From contig CAYRES010000002.1 in the NCBI GenBank assembly GCA_964423425.1, positions 281,969 to 345,968 on the forward strand: a stretch of 64,000 nucleotides of DNA, written 5' to 3'. How positions within the stretch are numbered: the first letter of the stretch is position 1; every line of letters starts with the position of its first letter. A program made the translations under genes and the position numbers. Below, piece by piece: positions 1 through 8,631 of this stretch. This DNA is from CAYRES01 sp964423425. Its GTDB lineage: Bacteria; Actinomycetota; Thermoleophilia; RBG-16-64-13. Under the pieces are notes generated by a model that did not search any database, was not told the origin of the DNA, and saw only the letters and a program-made list of their open reading frames with translations.

Positions 1-93
1 GGGCCACGGGGCCCGGCGGAGGCGCCATCAGATTGTGGTGCCGCGGCGGGCCTCCGGCCCTGCGGCGGCACCTCCGGCGGCGAGAGCGGTAGT

Positions 94-1137
94 GTGCATG
101 TGAAGCGGGAGAGCAGCGGTAGGATATCGCTGGACGCAGAACTCTTCGAGGCGGGGTTGTCCCCGCGCGCCCAGCGTTCCACCCTGTCCAAGGGCCGAGC
201 TGTGGCCGAGGAACCCTGCCGGGTCCGCACGGAATTCCAGCGCGATCGCGACCGCATCGTTCACTCGAAGAGCTTCCGGCGACTCAAGCACAAGACGCAG
301 GTCTTCATCGCCCCCGAGGGTGACCACTACCGCACGAGGCTCACCCACACCCTCGAGGTCTCCGGCATCGCCCGGGCGGTCGCGCGGGCGCTACGGCTCA
401 ATGAGGACCTGGCTGAAGCGATAGCTCTGGGCCATGACTTGGGGCACCCGCCCTTCGGGCATGCGGGCGAGCAGGTGCTCGACTCGGTGCTTCGTTCCCT
501 GGGCCGGAGTGAGGGCTTCCGCCACAACCTCCAGAGCCTGCGGGTGGTCGAGACACTCGAGAACGAGGGCCGCGGCCTCAACCTCACCTGGGAGGTGCGC
601 GACGGCATCGCCCTGCACACCGGCCCGGTCATGCCGGCCACGTTGGAGGGCCAGGTGGTCCGCATCTGCGACCGAGTGGCCTACATCAACCACGACATCG
701 ACGACGCCCTACGGGCCGGCCTCATCAGCGGTGAAGATCTGCCCCGCGGTCCCATGGCCCGCTTGGGGGTGAGCGGCAGCGAGCGTATCGACGCCCTGGT
801 CCACGATCTCATCGACTCGAGCTTCGGGCGTGACGCCGTCAGGCAGAGCCCGGAGGTGGCGGAGGCGATGGAGGAACTGCGGGATTTCCTCTTCGCCACC
901 GTGTACGGGCGTTCCACACGCGAGAGCGGGGAGGGCCGGGTGCGGGCGGTGCTCGAGGCCTTGTTCCACCACTTCGCGGAGCATCCGGACCTGCTCCCGG
1001 CCCTGCCGACGGGTGAGGCGGTGCTGCGCAACGTCACCGACCACATCGCCGGTATGACCGACCGCTATGCCATGCGCTGCTACTTCGACTTCTTCATGCC
1101 CCGGGGTTGGTCGCTTCTGGGGCGGGAGGGTGCCTAG
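94..1137 (+). CDS. dgt: dGTPase-like HD-domain triphosphohydrolase
   Basis: This is a deoxyguanosinetriphosphate triphosphohydrolase-like protein of 347 residues, normal for the short bacterial Dgt subfamily. It would hydrolyse dNTPs to the nucleoside and triphosphate in the cytoplasm, helping to set dNTP pools. The HD metal-binding signature is visible: the RLTHTLEV histidine, then GHDLGHPPFGH (His-Asp pair), with a later Asp in the YINHDIDDA segment. An N-terminal arginine-rich DRIVHSKSFRRLKHKTQ element is typical of the family. The start is a GTG at 94; a second GTG two codons on is possible. Its stop directly abuts the ATG of the next gene (TAGATG), so the two are probably cotranscribed. 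In many actinobacteria dgt lies just upstream of dnaG, as it nearly does here, with a two-gene insertion between. Confidence 0.92.
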   Translation: MHVKRESSGRISLDAELFEAGLSPRAQRSTLSKGRAVAEEPCRVRTEFQRDRDRIVHSKSFRRLKHKTQVFIAPEGDHYRTRLTHTLEVSGIARAVARALRLNEDLAEAIALGHDLGHPPFGHAGEQVLDSVLRSLGRSEGFRHNLQSLRVVETLENEGRGLNLTWEVRDGIALHTGPVMPATLEGQVVRICDRVAYINHDIDDALRAGLISGEDLPRGPMARLGVSGSERIDALVHDLIDSSFGRDAVRQSPEVAEAMEELRDFLFATVYGRSTRESGEGRVRAVLEALFHHFAEHPDLLPALPTGEAVLRNVTDHIAGMTDRYAMRCYFDFFMPRGWSLLGREGA

Positions 1138-3231
1138 ATGCAATCCTGGATAATCGCCGTGGCCTGCGTGGCTCTCGGGGTACTCATTCTGGCCGCGGTG
1201 CTCGCCGCACTGGTGGTGCGCACGCGGTCGGAGAGTGAGGAAGTGAGCCGGGTTCTCGAACTCGTGCACGCCGGCGCCGTGGCCTTCGCCTCCGCCCAGT
1301 ACTCCATTCTCTACAAGGTGGTGGCGGGGGTGGCGGTGATCATCGCCTGTGTCGGCGTGGTGTTCGACACGGGCATCGGATGGCAGACGGCGGTGGCCTA
1401 CGTTGCCGGGGCCTTGGTGGCCGGGCTGGCCGGACATCTCTCCATGCTGATCGCCACGCGTGCGAACGGCCGCACCGCGACGGTGGCTGCCACCTCGTTC
1501 AGGGAGGCCTCGCGTCTCTCGCTGAACGCCGGAGCGGTGGCGGGGATGGTGACGACCGGTTTCGGGCTCTTGGGTGTGAGTGTGACCTGGCTTGCGTTCA
1601 AGCAGCCGCTCTTCGTGACCGGCTTCGCCCTGGGGGTGTCGTCGTTTGCGCTCTTCGCCCGGGTGGGGGGAGGCATCTTCGCCAAGGGAGCCGACGTGGG
1701 GTCGGCGCTCTCAGGTACGGCAGAGGCGGGAGTGGCCCGGGACGACCTGCGCAACCCCGGCGTGATCGCCGACAACGTGGGCGACAACGTGGGCGGGGTG
1801 ACCGGCATGGGCGCCGATGTGTGCGAGTCGTACGTGGCCTCTCTCATCGGAGCGGTGGCTCTCGGCGTGGTGGTTGCCGGTGGGGACTTCGCCGCCGAAT
1901 TGGTCACCCTGCCGCTGGTGGTCGCAGCCGCCGGGCTCCTGGCCTCCCTCGCCGGGCTGGGCGTGATACAGGCCTTTGGCACTACCGAGCGCCGCATGCA
2001 TGCGGCCGGAGGGGTGGTCACGGCGATGCTGCTCACCCTGTGCGCGGCCTTTCTGGCTGTGACCCGGCTGGTCCCGGGCCCGGGAGAGCCGTGGACCCGC
2101 TACCTGGGCCTGTTCTACAGCCTGGCCGCCGGGGTGGTCGCCGGCGGGCTGCTGTGCTGGTACGGGGCCATCTACACGTCCCCCCGCAGCCGGGTGATCA
2201 AGCTCACTCATGAGGGATTGCGCCGCGGTCCCGAGATCAACCTGCTACACGGGCTGGCCGTGGGGATGGGTTCAGTGGCCGTACCGGCGACGATCCTGGG
2301 GCTTCTCATGGCTTTCTCCTACTTCGTGGGCAACCGCATGGGTCTCGCCGGTGCGGGGTGGTACGCGGTGTCGCTGTCGGTGATCGGCATGCTCTCGACC
2401 GCCACGCTCACGGTGGCCATGGGCGCCTACGGACCCATCAACGACAACGCCGACGGCATCGCCAAGATGACCGGCATGTCCGCGCGTGCGAGGGAGCGCA
2501 CCGAGCGCCTCGACTTCCTGGGGACGGAAACTGCCTCCATGGCGCGCACTCTGGCCATTGCCGCCGGGGCGCTCACCTCGGTGATACTCGTGGTCGCCTA
2601 CTTCGAGGTGTATCGCGGTGCGGTGGGGGGCAGGCCCGATCGAGTGCTTCCCAACTTCGACCTGCTTCAGGATCCGGAGCTGATGATCGGGCTTCTCCTT
2701 GGCGGGGCGCTTCCTTTCGTGTTCATGACCTTCACGCTGTTGGCGGTGTCACTCACGGGCCGTTCGGTGGTGGAGGAGGTGAGGAGGCAGTTCCGGGAGA
2801 TCCCCGAGCTCCTGTCTGGGGGGGCGCCACCCGATCTCGGCACGTGTGTGTCGATCGCCATGAAGAGCGCCCTCAAAGACATGCTCATCCCCGGCCTGCT
2901 TGCCCTGTTGGTGCCCCTGCTGGTGGGGGTCGCCAATCCCTTGGCCCTTGGAGGTGTGCTCGTGGGGGCCTCTCTGTGCGGTTTCCTGCTCGCCACGGCG
3001 TTCTCCGGCTCGGGGGGCGCCTGGCATTCCAGCCGGCTCCTCGTCGAGAGCCTGCAGACGGAGGGTTCCGGGAGCGAGGGCGACCTCACCGGGTCGAGGG
3101 CCGCCGCGGTGGGAGGCACGGTGGGCGATCCGTTGAAGGATGTGTCAGGGCCCTCGCTCATCACGCTGACGAAGCTCATGGCCGTGACCGCACTGGTCTT
3201 TGCCCCCGCCTTCGCCGCCCTCTACGGCTGA
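1138..3231 (+). CDS. hppA: Membrane pyrophosphatase (HppA) homologue with degenerate catalytic site
   Basis: This 697-residue polytopic membrane protein belongs to the H+/Na+-translocating pyrophosphatase family, which normally couples PPi hydrolysis to ion pumping. The family scaffold is clear: GGGIFAKGADVG, NPGVIADNVGDNVG, GPINDNADGIA, EVRRQFREIP and VGDPLKDVSGPS. Many residues that bind Mg-PPi in characterised enzymes are replaced. The D-x7-K-x-E motif has Thr for Lys, and its inner Asp is Ala. The third Asp of DNVGDNVGD is Gly. GGAWDNAKK reads GGAWHSSRL. VVGDTVGDP reads AVGGTVGDP. The GNTTA motif reads GTETA. Topology and length are normal, so the gene looks maintained rather than decayed. 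It may be a non-catalytic paralogue or have another substrate; pumping activity is doubtful. It follows dgt without a gap. Confidence 0.85.
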   Translation: MQSWIIAVACVALGVLILAAVLAALVVRTRSESEEVSRVLELVHAGAVAFASAQYSILYKVVAGVAVIIACVGVVFDTGIGWQTAVAYVAGALVAGLAGHLSMLIATRANGRTATVAATSFREASRLSLNAGAVAGMVTTGFGLLGVSVTWLAFKQPLFVTGFALGVSSFALFARVGGGIFAKGADVGSALSGTAEAGVARDDLRNPGVIADNVGDNVGGVTGMGADVCESYVASLIGAVALGVVVAGGDFAAELVTLPLVVAAAGLLASLAGLGVIQAFGTTERRMHAAGGVVTAMLLTLCAAFLAVTRLVPGPGEPWTRYLGLFYSLAAGVVAGGLLCWYGAIYTSPRSRVIKLTHEGLRRGPEINLLHGLAVGMGSVAVPATILGLLMAFSYFVGNRMGLAGAGWYAVSLSVIGMLSTATLTVAMGAYGPINDNADGIAKMTGMSARARERTERLDFLGTETASMARTLAIAAGALTSVILVVAYFEVYRGAVGGRPDRVLPNFDLLQDPELMIGLLLGGALPFVFMTFTLLAVSLTGRSVVEEVRRQFREIPELLSGGAPPDLGTCVSIAMKSALKDMLIPGLLALLVPLLVGVANPLALGGVLVGASLCGFLLATAFSGSGGAWHSSRLLVESLQTEGSGSEGDLTGSRAAAVGGTVGDPLKDVSGPSLITLTKLMAVTALVFAPAFAALYG

Positions 3232-3251
3232 GGCCTCTTTCCCGGCGTGTG

Positions 3252-5057
3252 CTATCGCAGGCGGTAGCCCTGGCGCAGGAGCTCGCGGCGCACTTCTTCG
3301 TAGCTCACGTTGTGGGGGGCCGTACCTCGGGCACTCGCGACGGCGAGGATGATGCCTGCGGCGCCCCCCATGTTGGCGCGCACCGGCTCCATTCGCACCG
3401 CGGAGCTGTACGTGCGGTAGTCGGTGGACACCGCCGTCGTCACCAGTAGCCAGGGGTGGCCTTCCGGCATGAGGGCCTCCATGGGTACGTGCACGGATTG
3501 GGCGGTGCCGTCCTGCTCCGGGCCGACCACCGCATCGTGGCGATCGTAACGCGCGTAACGGCCGTAGGCTATGGGATGGGTGGAGCTGCCTGCGAGCATG
3601 AGCTCTTCCGTGTACGTGGTCTTTCCCAGTATCCGCACCCCCTCCCTTACGTAGGGCCGGCTGGGGATGTGGACCACTCCCAAGTGCCCGTAGCCGTTCT
3701 CCTGTAGGTAGCGGAACTTGTTGAGCACGTACGTCTGGATGGTCGCCCGGATCGCCGCCCGCTTCTCCGGATACATGGTCCAGTCATAGGAGGCATGGGC
3801 ATTCGTGTAGTCGCCCCAGGCCTCATTCAGCTCAAACTTGTTGTTCGGCAGGCGGTACGACAGTGACCAACTGCCGGCGAAGCCACTGCGCACCCGCTCC
3901 GACATGACGTAGTCGGGGTCGTAGGTGCCGGCGTCGTAGCCGGGGTGCCGGAGGGAAACGACCCGAGGGGCGGGACCCCGGTATTCCTTGAGTGTGAGGA
4001 GGATGGAGAGGGCCTGCGGAGCCGTGACCCACCCGGTGGCGCTGCTGGGTCGGGGAGCGCGGTTGCCGGTGACGTCGTTGTACACGTTCTCGGTGCGGCC
4101 GATGCTGTAGCTCGCTCCGAGCATTCTCGCCAGGTCGGCTTCGGGAGAGGCGTCGACGAAGAAGCGGGTGTTGAGGCGCACGAGACGGTTGCCACAGTCC
4201 ACCAGCAGATAGCGCTCGTCTTGGTCTTCGGCCTCCACGAGGCCGCCCATCACGAAGAGGACGTTGGGCCGCCCAGAGCCGTTGCGGTCCAAGACGAAAC
4301 GCAGGATCTTCTCGGCCGTCTCGGGCTCATACACCAGCCTGCCCTCCGGAGTGAGGGGATTGAGACCCCGCGAGGCGTACTCCCCGATGACACCCCGGCG
4401 GAACTCAGCGTAGAAACCGCTCACACTATCCGGCCCGTACACGTCTTCCACACCCAGGCCTTGAGCAAGGGGTGACTCGAGGTGGGGGCCGCGAGTCACT
4501 ACCGCGACGCGCAGCCGTTCCGGATAGGTGACCCCGGCGATCTGTAGCCCGCGAAGAGTACCGACGCCCGACGTGGTGGTGCCGTAGATGACCACGTCGA
4601 CGTCTTCTGTATGGACATCCCGCCGGCCGGGTGAACTCCCTTCGGCGGCTGCTTCAGCTCCGTGCTCGGGTGGGGTGGGTGAGTCTTCGTCCCCGGCGGC
4701 GTCTGCGTCGAGAGGCGCCCCGTCCCCGGCTGCATCCGCATCGAGAGCCCCTCCGCTGTGGGTGTTGGTGGCCCCGGCTGAGCCATCCGCGGTGTCCCCG
4801 CCGCCTTCCTCGGCCTCCCCGGCCCAGATGGTGACGGCTTCGGACGTAGTGCCGTGTGCCGTGCTGCTCTCGGCTTCCCCCCAGGCGGAGGCGAAGATGA
4901 GGGTACCGGCAGCAAGCAGTAGGAGAAGGACGGCCAACCCGATGCCGCGTGCGGATCGGCTGCGCAGGACGTGTGCCGCTCGGCTGGTTGACGCTGTCGG
5001 GCGTGAGCGTGTCATTGTTGACCCCCGGCGGCCTCTGTTAACGTAGGGCCTATTCAT
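3252..5057 (-). CDS. Exported FAD-dependent oxidoreductase
   Basis: The protein resembles the FAD_oxidored family of flavoproteins. The N-terminal part has a basic stretch and a hydrophobic segment (around LAVLLLLLAAGTLIF), so it is probably exported or membrane-tethered. A low-complexity Ala/Gly/Asp/Glu-rich linker follows, then the catalytic domain begins at VDVVIYGTTTSGVGTL, a Rossmann dinucleotide-binding beta-alpha turn. The C-terminal domain includes RPYVREGVRILG and a final MGGAAGIILA helix typical of such FAD proteins. The substrate is unknown. The coordinate uses the first ATG; a second ATG 14 codons in (position 5015) has a GGGGG-type Shine-Dalgarno and is at least as likely. It is divergent from dnaG and convergent with the pyrophosphatase homologue. 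Confidence is good for the fold and low for the reaction. Confidence 0.75.
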   Translation of the reverse strand: MNRPYVNRGRRGSTMTRSRPTASTSRAAHVLRSRSARGIGLAVLLLLLAAGTLIFASAWGEAESSTAHGTTSEAVTIWAGEAEEGGGDTADGSAGATNTHSGGALDADAAGDGAPLDADAAGDEDSPTPPEHGAEAAAEGSSPGRRDVHTEDVDVVIYGTTTSGVGTLRGLQIAGVTYPERLRVAVVTRGPHLESPLAQGLGVEDVYGPDSVSGFYAEFRRGVIGEYASRGLNPLTPEGRLVYEPETAEKILRFVLDRNGSGRPNVLFVMGGLVEAEDQDERYLLVDCGNRLVRLNTRFFVDASPEADLARMLGASYSIGRTENVYNDVTGNRAPRPSSATGWVTAPQALSILLTLKEYRGPAPRVVSLRHPGYDAGTYDPDYVMSERVRSGFAGSWSLSYRLPNNKFELNEAWGDYTNAHASYDWTMYPEKRAAIRATIQTYVLNKFRYLQENGYGHLGVVHIPSRPYVREGVRILGKTTYTEELMLAGSSTHPIAYGRYARYDRHDAVVGPEQDGTAQSVHVPMEALMPEGHPWLLVTTAVSTDYRTYSSAVRMEPVRANMGGAAGIILAVASARGTAPHNVSYEEVRRELLRQGYRLR

Positions 5058-5070
5058 GCTACCAAGCCGG

Positions 5071-5076
5071 TATTAT
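5071..5076 (+). promoter_or_regulatory. Candidate -10 box for dnaG-rpoD
   Basis: TATTAT lies in the short gap between the divergent oxidoreductase and dnaG genes, about 33 nt before the preferred dnaG ATG. No good -35 box is seen at 17 nt. The reverse strand of the same site reads ATAATA, so it could serve either direction. Confidence 0.3.
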
Positions 5077-5108
5077 GCTTGTCACGAAAAGGGACTCGGT
5101 GGCGCCAC

Positions 5109-6896
5109 ATGTCCATGGCCGGGAGAATCAGGGACTCGAGCGTACAGCAGGTGCTTGCATCGGCCGACATCGTCGATGTGATCTCCGGTTACACGAGCCT
5201 GCGCAAGCGGGGTGCCACCTACACCGGTCTGTGCCCCTTCCATCAGGAGAAGACCCCCTCCTTTTCCGTGAGTGCCGAGAAGGGCCTCTACTATTGCTTC
5301 GGGTGCGGAGCCGGAGGCGACGTGGTCACGTTTCTCAAGAACATGGACAACCTCACCTTTGTCGAAGCCGTGGAGCGGTTGGCCGAGAAGCACGGGGTGG
5401 CGTTGGAGTACGAAGAGGGGTCGGCTCCCGATGCCGATCGGCGCAACAGGGAGAAGCGGCTCGTTGAGCTCCTCGAGAAGACCACCACTTTCTACCAGCG
5501 CTTTCTGTGGGACAGCCGGGAGGGCGAGGTGGCGCGGCGATATGTGGCGGATCGGGGGCTCGGTCGCTCGGTCTGTGAGGAGTTCCGGGTGGGGCTGTCG
5601 CCGTCGAGCTGGAGGGTGCTCGAGAGCCGGGCGCTCAAGGAGGGATACTCGCGCCGTGAGCTCGAGGAGGCGGGGCTTCTCGTGGTGCGGAATGACACGA
5701 GCTATGATCGGTTCCGGGGCCGGCTCATGTTTCCGCTCATCGATGCGCGGGGAAGGGTCGTCGGTTTCGGAGGCCGCACCCTCTCGGGAGATACCCCGAA
5801 GTACCTGAACTCCTCCGAAGGACCCCTTTACCAGAAGGGCCGACTCCTCTACGGTCTCTATCAGGCCCGCCGGGCTATCGCCGAGAAGGATGAGGTGCTG
5901 GTGGTGGAGGGGTACACCGATGTCCTGGCTCTGGCGCAGGCGCAGGTCAAGAACGTGGTCGCCTCCATGGGCACGGCCCTCACTGAGTCGCATATCGAAC
6001 TCATGATGCGGTTCTCCTCCAACCTCGTGTTCATGTTCGACGCCGATCAGGCCGGGGCGTCGGCGGCGCTGCGCTCGGGCCGGGTGGCGCGGAGCAAAGG
6101 GCTGCGTCCGCTCGTGGTGGTGCTTCCCCCGGGCAAAGACCCGGCCGATGTGGCCGTGCAGGGGGGGGCCGAGGAAGCAGAGCGCCTTGTCTCCTCTCGA
6201 ATCTCCCTGCTAAGATACGAAATCCGGAGATTGCTGGAGGAGGGCGATACGAGTACCTCCGAAGGCAGAGTCCGCGCGTTCGAGGGGGTTCGTGCGCTGC
6301 TCAGCCAGGCTTCGTCGCCGAAGGAGAGGCACGAAGAGGTCGAAGCCATAGCCGACCGGTTGCGGCTCACTCCCGACGATACGGGGTATCTCCTTCGGGG
6401 TCCGTTCAAACAACGGGGGGGCAGGCTTGAGCAGGCTCATGCGGTGCGCATCATCTCTGCCGAGAGCATGGTGGAGGACCGTTTCTTGAAGGCGGCGGTC
6501 CGAAATCCGGCGCAGGCCTCTCCCTTGCTCGACGGTCTCACCCCCGGCCATTTCGTTGACCCTCTTCACCGCGCTGTCTTCGTTGAATTGGCCGAAGCCC
6601 TGGCGTCCGGCCGCTTGGAACAGAGCCTCCGTACCCTGGCCGGCCGCGCCGACGATGTGGGGCGTTACACCGTGGGCCTCATCATGGATGAATCGCTCGA
6701 GCGCCTCACGCCGGCGCAACTCGAACACGATCACCTGCGTTTGCAGGATCACTACTTGAACCGGGAGACTGGAGCGCAGAAGGGCAGACTGGCGTCGGGT
6801 GAACTCGATGCGGAGGGAGAGAAGCGTCTCCTCGAGCTTGAGGTGCTTCAGCAGAGCGTGCGGGCGGCACTCGCAGCCATCGAGGATGAGGCGTAA
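5109..6896 (+). CDS. dnaG: DNA primase
   Basis: DnaG synthesises RNA primers at the replication fork. With the ATG at 5109 (ATG 5115 is also possible; an in-frame TTG at 5079 is less likely) the protein is 595 residues, normal for the family. The N-terminal CHC2 zinc finger shows Cys42-x2-His45 and Cys63-x2-Cys66. The catalytic core follows, with the FGGRTL element. The Toprim domain shows VLVVEGYTDVLAL and the acidic FDADQAG motif. The C-terminal helicase-binding region (FLKAAVRNP and onwards) is present, so it should contact DnaB. Its 3' end overlaps the start of rpoD by about 11 bp, giving the classic dnaG-rpoD macromolecular-synthesis pair. Confidence 0.96.
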   Translation: MSMAGRIRDSSVQQVLASADIVDVISGYTSLRKRGATYTGLCPFHQEKTPSFSVSAEKGLYYCFGCGAGGDVVTFLKNMDNLTFVEAVERLAEKHGVALEYEEGSAPDADRRNREKRLVELLEKTTTFYQRFLWDSREGEVARRYVADRGLGRSVCEEFRVGLSPSSWRVLESRALKEGYSRRELEEAGLLVVRNDTSYDRFRGRLMFPLIDARGRVVGFGGRTLSGDTPKYLNSSEGPLYQKGRLLYGLYQARRAIAEKDEVLVVEGYTDVLALAQAQVKNVVASMGTALTESHIELMMRFSSNLVFMFDADQAGASAALRSGRVARSKGLRPLVVVLPPGKDPADVAVQGGAEEAERLVSSRISLLRYEIRRLLEEGDTSTSEGRVRAFEGVRALLSQASSPKERHEEVEAIADRLRLTPDDTGYLLRGPFKQRGGRLEQAHAVRIISAESMVEDRFLKAAVRNPAQASPLLDGLTPGHFVDPLHRAVFVELAEALASGRLEQSLRTLAGRADDVGRYTVGLIMDESLERLTPAQLEHDHLRLQDHYLNRETGAQKGRLASGELDAEGEKRLLELEVLQQSVRAALAAIEDEA

Positions 6897-7983
6897 GGCC
6901 GTGGTGGTCGACGGGCATACTGAAGAAGAGCTTATCGGCGCGCTTGTCAGGCGGGGCCAGGAGAAAGGCTCCGTCACTCCTGACGAGGTGAGCCTGCTCC
7001 TCAACCAGGCCGACATCTCCACCGAGCGGCTCGAGGAGCTCTACTCGCAGTTGTTCGAGTTGGGCGTGGAAGTCGTCGACCCCGAATCGGTCGAGGAAGA
7101 TGACTACGAAGAGGAGGAGCAATTCCTCAGCAAGCTCGATGTCAACATCGACCACAGCACCTCCGATCCGGTGCGCATGTACCTCAAGGAGATAGGTAAG
7201 GTACCGCTGCTCACCGCCGCTCAGGAGTCGGAGTTGGCCAAGCGGGTCGAGGACAGAGACGTGGAGGCCAAACGCCGTCTCACCGAGGCCAATCTGCGTC
7301 TCGTGGTTTCGATCGCCAAGCGTTATGTGGGGAGGGGCCTCTCGTTCCTCGATCTCATACAGGAAGGCAACCTGGGCCTCATTCGGGCGGTCGAGAAGTT
7401 CGACTACACCCGCGGCTACAAGTTCTCCACCTACGCCACCTGGTGGATCAGGCAGGCCATCACCCGCGCTATCGCCGATCAGGCTCGTACCATCCGGGTG
7501 CCCGTGCACATGGTCGAGACCATCAACAAGATGTCCCGTATTCAGCGGGAACTCCTGCAGAAGCTCAACCGGGAGCCCACCCTTCAGGAGATCGCCGACG
7601 CCATGGGCGTGCCCGTCACCAAGGTACGCGATATCCAGAAGACGGCCCAGGAGCCCATCTCGCTGGAGTCCCCCACCGGGGAGGAGGACGAATCCGAACT
7701 GGGCGATTTCATCGTCGACCTGGATGCCGAGCAGCCTCCCGACGCGGTGGCCCGCAAGATCCGCCGGGAGGATCTTCAGAGAGTGCTGGACTCGCTGCCG
7801 GCGAGGGAGCGCAAGGTGCTCGAACTGCGTTTCGGTCTGAAGGGCGGTCCTCCACTCACCTTGGAGGAAGTGGGTGAGCGTTTCGGGGTCACTCGAGAGC
7901 GCATCCGGCAGGTGGAGGCCAAGACGCTCAACCGGCTCAAGAATTTCCGCGACGCCCAGCAGCTGAAGGACGTGGCCGACTGA
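6886..7983 (+). CDS. rpoD: Primary RNA polymerase sigma factor (RpoD)
   Basis: This is a primary sigma-70 factor of about 365 residues. The order is: region 1.1-like N-terminus with EEELIGAL; region 1.2 DPVRMYLKEIG; region 2 with NLRLVVSIAKRY, IQEGNLGLIRAVEKFDY and the -10 recognition/melting helix KFSTYATWWIRQAI; region 3 (REPTLQEIADAMG); and region 4.2 with the ERIRQVEAKTLNRL recognition helix for -35. The ATG at 6886 overlaps the dnaG stop. A GTG at 6901 or 6904 has a better placed GAGG and may be the real start. Coupling to dnaG fits the housekeeping sigma. A second, closely related factor lies 4 kb downstream. The gene ends inside a 36-bp palindrome. Confidence 0.95.
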   Translation: MRRKAVVVDGHTEEELIGALVRRGQEKGSVTPDEVSLLLNQADISTERLEELYSQLFELGVEVVDPESVEEDDYEEEEQFLSKLDVNIDHSTSDPVRMYLKEIGKVPLLTAAQESELAKRVEDRDVEAKRRLTEANLRLVVSIAKRYVGRGLSFLDLIQEGNLGLIRAVEKFDYTRGYKFSTYATWWIRQAITRAIADQARTIRVPVHMVETINKMSRIQRELLQKLNREPTLQEIADAMGVPVTKVRDIQKTAQEPISLESPTGEEDESELGDFIVDLDAEQPPDAVARKIRREDLQRVLDSLPARERKVLELRFGLKGGPPLTLEEVGERFGVTRERIRQVEAKTLNRLKNFRDAQQLKDVAD

Positions 7984-8009
7984 GCCCGGTCGACCGGGCT
8001 CAGTCGGCC
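7974..8009 (+). terminator. 36-bp perfect palindrome overlapping the rpoD stop codon
   Basis: From 7974 to 8009 the sequence is perfectly self-complementary, centred between 7991 and 7992, with GGCCGAC and GTCGGCC at the two ends and the rpoD TGA (7981-7983) in the left arm. As RNA it can fold into a very stable GC-rich hairpin with a minimal loop. There is no downstream U-tract, as in the I-shaped terminators often described in actinobacteria. It could also slow decay of the dnaG-rpoD mRNA. Confidence 0.75.
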
Positions 8010-8338
8010 GGCCCCGTCTCGCCCGCCACCCGCACCGGCGGCTGAGCGCGGCCGTCCACCGGCGGCCTCAACCGGGGCTTCGCCTGCCCCGCAGAAAATT
8101 GCTCAAGGTCCGGCCCCGGAGTGCCGATAGGAAGGATTGAGAGTTTCCCATCCAAGCTCTCCTTTCTCCTCTGGGGCGCCCTTGGGCGCCCTTCCCCTTT
8201 CCGGGCCCTGCCCGTTGTGTGGTGCGAACGCTATAATCCCGGGCAGTGTGCCGTCGCCGGTGCGCGCCCGCTCTCGACAGGCGGCCGTGCAGGCGGCTCT
8301 GGCACCGTCCAGGCCGCGACGCTCAAGGAGAGACCGGG
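8010..8338. other. Intergenic region between rpoD and gatC
   Basis: This gap carries no convincing gene. It contains a doubled palindrome, GGGCGCCC-TT-GGGCGCCC at 8174-8191, followed by a pyrimidine-rich stretch, and then the candidate gat promoter at 8232. The rest shows nothing recognisable. Confidence 0.5.
8232..8237 (+). promoter_or_regulatory. Consensus -10 box for gatCAB
   Basis: A perfect TATAAT sits about 100 nt upstream of the gatC GTG. The -35 region at 17 nt is poor (TGCCCG). This is the best promoter candidate for the gatC-gatA-gatB operon. Confidence 0.5.
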
Positions 8339-8626
8339 GTGATCTCCCGCGAAGAAGTGATCCATGTTGCCCGCTTGGCGCGCCTACGTTTCGACGACGA
8401 TGAGATCGGGCGGCTTCAGCACGAGCTGTCCACCATCATCGACTACATCGCGCGCCTGAACGAATTCGATCTTGCCGGTGTCGCTCCCACCGCGCACGCC
8501 GTCGACGTGAAGAACGTCTTCCGGGCCGACGAGCCGAGGGCATGTCTCACTCAGGAGGAGGCCTTGGCCAACGCCCCCGCCGTGGAGTGCGGACACTTCC
8601 TCGTGCCCCGGATCGGGGAGGGGTGA
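8339..8626 (+). CDS. gatC: Aspartyl/glutamyl-tRNA amidotransferase subunit C
   Basis: GatC is the small clamp subunit of the GatCAB amidotransferase, which converts misacylated Glu-tRNA(Gln) and/or Asp-tRNA(Asn) into Gln-tRNA or Asn-tRNA. The protein is 95 residues, as expected. It begins MISREEVIHVARLARLRF and has the family pattern of an N-terminal helix, a HELSTIIDYI helix, and an extended C-terminal tail with RADEP. The GTG start at 8339 is fixed by an AAGGAG Shine-Dalgarno at 8325-8330. It is the first gene of gatC-gatA-gatB; gatA starts 6 nt after its stop. Confidence 0.95.
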   Translation: MISREEVIHVARLARLRFDDDEIGRLQHELSTIIDYIARLNEFDLAGVAPTAHAVDVKNVFRADEPRACLTQEEALANAPAVECGHFLVPRIGEG

Positions 8627-8631
8627 GCGGC

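Noticed and set aside
709..1437. Long minus-strand open frame
   Set aside because: It overlaps two well-supported plus-strand genes; such frames are common in GC-rich DNA and its translation is low-complexity.
3252..5057. Secreted flavoprotein as part of the dnaG operon
   Set aside because: It is on the opposite strand and divergent from dnaG.
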